Part shown: piece after piece, positions 14,110 to 15,341 of the stretch
Layout: every line of letters starts with the position of its first letter
Numbering within the stretch: position 1 is the stretch's first letter
Source: an uncultured Bacteroides sp.
GTDB taxonomy: Bacteria > Bacteroidota > Bacteroidia > Bacteroidales > Bacteroidaceae
Direction of reading: 5' to 3'
Length of the DNA stretch: 15,341 nt
Assembly (NCBI GenBank): GCA_900766195.1
Contig: CAAFUN010000127.1
Location: 1-15,341, forward strand
The notes under the pieces: model-generated
Databases searched by the model: none
Seen by the model: only the letters and a program-made list of their open reading frames with translations
What the model was told of the DNA's origin: nothing
Program-made: the position numbers and the translations under genes

Positions 14110-15341
14110 ATGGCCGGAAAGAAATTCTATAATAGCGATGGTCCAAGTGCTGAAGACAGAGCATTGGAACGTTTCGCCGATATGCTCATTGAGAAGATGG
14201 AAACACTACAAAGTGACTGGAAGAAGCCTTGGTTTACCGAGGGCTCAATGATATGGCCGAAGAATATGAATGGGCGTGAGTATAATGGGATGAACGCCTT
14301 GATGTTGATGCTTCAATGTGAGAAGAATGGCTATAAAATACCTGTATTCTGTACCTTCGACCGTGTAGCTGCCCTTAATTTCGATAAGAATAAACAAGGA
14401 GATCGCAAGCCAATGGTAGATGAGAATGGTGACAAGCTACCATTGGTCTCTATCAATAAAGGTGAGAAGAGCTTTCCAGTCTTCATCACGACCTTTACCT
14501 GCATCGATAAGGATAGTCATGAGAAGATTAAGTACGACGACTATAAGCAAATGTCCAACGAGGAAAAGAAAAACATAGCCGTTTATCCTAAATTACAAAT
14601 CTATAATGTATTCAATGTCGCTCAAACCAATTTGCAGGAGGCTCGTCCAGAGCTTTATGCTAAGCTTGAAGAAGCTAATAAAGTCGCTACTGTAGAGATG
14701 AAAGGTGATGGCAGGATGATTGATTTCCCTGCTGTTGATGCCATGATTGAGAAAAATGGATGGGTATGTCCAATCTATCCGAAACATCAGGATAATGCCT
14801 ACTTTTCCATCAGTAAAGATGAAATTGTTGTACCAGAAAAGTCACAATTTATCAATGGTGAAAGCTTCTATAGTAACCTTCTTCATGAAATGACACATAG
14901 CACAGGTACGGAAGAAAGACTGAACAGATTCAAGCAAGGAAATGGATTCGGATCTGCAGAATATTCTCGCGAAGAGTTAGTTGCAGAACTTAGTGCCGCC
15001 TTGATTGCCAGTCGTTATGGTATGGAGAAAAACGTAAAAGAAGACTCTTGTGCATACCTCAAATCTTGGTTAGGAAGCCTGAAAGAATCTCCAGAGTTTC
15101 TCAAAACGACTCTGTTGGATGTGAAACGAGCATCCTCTATGATTACTCAACGCATTGATGCCATCAATGAACGTATAGAACAAGGTTTGGATCCTATTCC
15201 ACCCAAAGAGGAAGTTAAGGAAGAAAGAAAAGAATCCGTTGTCAAAGAGCCTATCTTCTACTCTAGCATACAGTACCTGCAAATGTCAGATGATACCAAT
15301 CGTTTGGATAAAATGGATGCAAGTGATATCCTAAAAGAAGC
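14110..15341 (+). CDS. ardC: ArdC-type antirestriction protein with zincin metallopeptidase domain (3' partial)
   Basis: The frame opens with ATG 2 bp after the SSB-like gene and is still open at the window end (410 codons visible). Residues about 15-175 are the ArdC N-terminal single-strand DNA-binding domain (DWKKPWF, NGREYNGMNALMLML, INKGEKSFPVF, YNVFNVAQTN). Residues about 230-365 are the polyvalent-type zincin domain, with HEMTH (259-263) as zinc site and E293 in REELVAELSAALIA as likely third ligand. ArdC proteins protect incoming single-stranded plasmid DNA from host restriction; the peptidase target is not certain. Typical ArdC is about 300 residues, so the Lys/Glu-rich segment after 365 and the following FYSSIQYLQMSDD begin an extra C-terminal part of unknown kind. 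The intact zinc motif contrasts with the lost one in the 8965-11625 paralogue. Confidence 0.9.
   Translation, partial: MAGKKFYNSDGPSAEDRALERFADMLIEKMETLQSDWKKPWFTEGSMIWPKNMNGREYNGMNALMLMLQCEKNGYKIPVFCTFDRVAALNFDKNKQGDRKPMVDENGDKLPLVSINKGEKSFPVFITTFTCIDKDSHEKIKYDDYKQMSNEEKKNIAVYPKLQIYNVFNVAQTNLQEARPELYAKLEEANKVATVEMKGDGRMIDFPAVDAMIEKNGWVCPIYPKHQDNAYFSISKDEIVVPEKSQFINGESFYSNLLHEMTHSTGTEERLNRFKQGNGFGSAEYSREELVAELSAALIASRYGMEKNVKEDSCAYLKSWLGSLKESPEFLKTTLLDVKRASSMITQRIDAINERIEQGLDPIPPKEEVKEERKESVVKEPIFYSSIQYLQMSDDTNRLDKMDASDILKE

Noticed and set aside
1..15341. tRNA, rRNA, CRISPR array, insertion sequence or attachment site
   Set aside because: I saw no cloverleaf-type segment, no regular spaced repeats, no transposase or integrase motifs and no terminal inverted repeats.

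Overview
This window looks like part of a conjugative or integrative mobile element of a Bacteroidota host, most likely Bacteroidales (Bacteroides, Parabacteroides or Prevotella type). The support is a moderately AT-rich sequence, weak or absent Shine-Dalgarno sites before the starts, and a set of families typical of such elements: a DUF4494-like protein, a DUF3991/TOPRIM-like primase-type protein, ArdC-type antirestriction proteins and fused multidomain 'polyvalent' proteins. No VirB4, coupling protein, relaxase or integrase lies in the window, so the element type is an inference.

All genes are on the + strand and tightly packed. Spacers are 2-26 bp or short overlaps, except for one 110-bp gap at 1164-1273. 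That gap holds two direct and one inverted copy of a CAGATA(C/T)TA motif plus an 11-bp palindrome, and is the best candidate for a control region. Both window edges cut genes: the first CDS has no start in the window, and the last (ArdC) has no stop.

Layout: (1) 3-1163, C-terminal part of a polyvalent-type protein with a Gln-rich linker and a His-rich tail. (2) 1274-3385, DUF4494-like protein and TOPRIM protein. (3) 3389-5971, envelope block: two-helix bPH2-like membrane protein, two secreted paralogues in tandem, and a Gly-rich membrane protein. (4) 5991-7120, an M23-fold protein interrupted by a run of ten A that contains an in-frame A_AAA_AAG slip site; the -1 frame continues it for 106 residues. 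(5) 7124-8938, a large protein of unknown family. (6) 8965-11625, an ArdC-like protein whose zinc motif is lost and which carries a MutS domain I-like C-terminus. (7) 11637-13229, an apparently intact glucosaminidase plus M23 murein hydrolase. (8) 13242-14107, a small membrane protein and a double OB-fold SSB-like protein. (9) 14110-end, ArdC with an intact HExxH.

A plausible joint role is transfer through the envelope (murein hydrolases, secreted and membrane proteins) together with handling and protecting incoming single-stranded DNA (TOPRIM, OB-fold and ArdC proteins). The most notable pattern is pairing of an intact and a degenerate copy: two M23 domains, one missing a catalytic His, and two ArdC proteins, one without its zinc ligands. 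The possible recoding site in the degenerate M23 gene is the single most checkable oddity.
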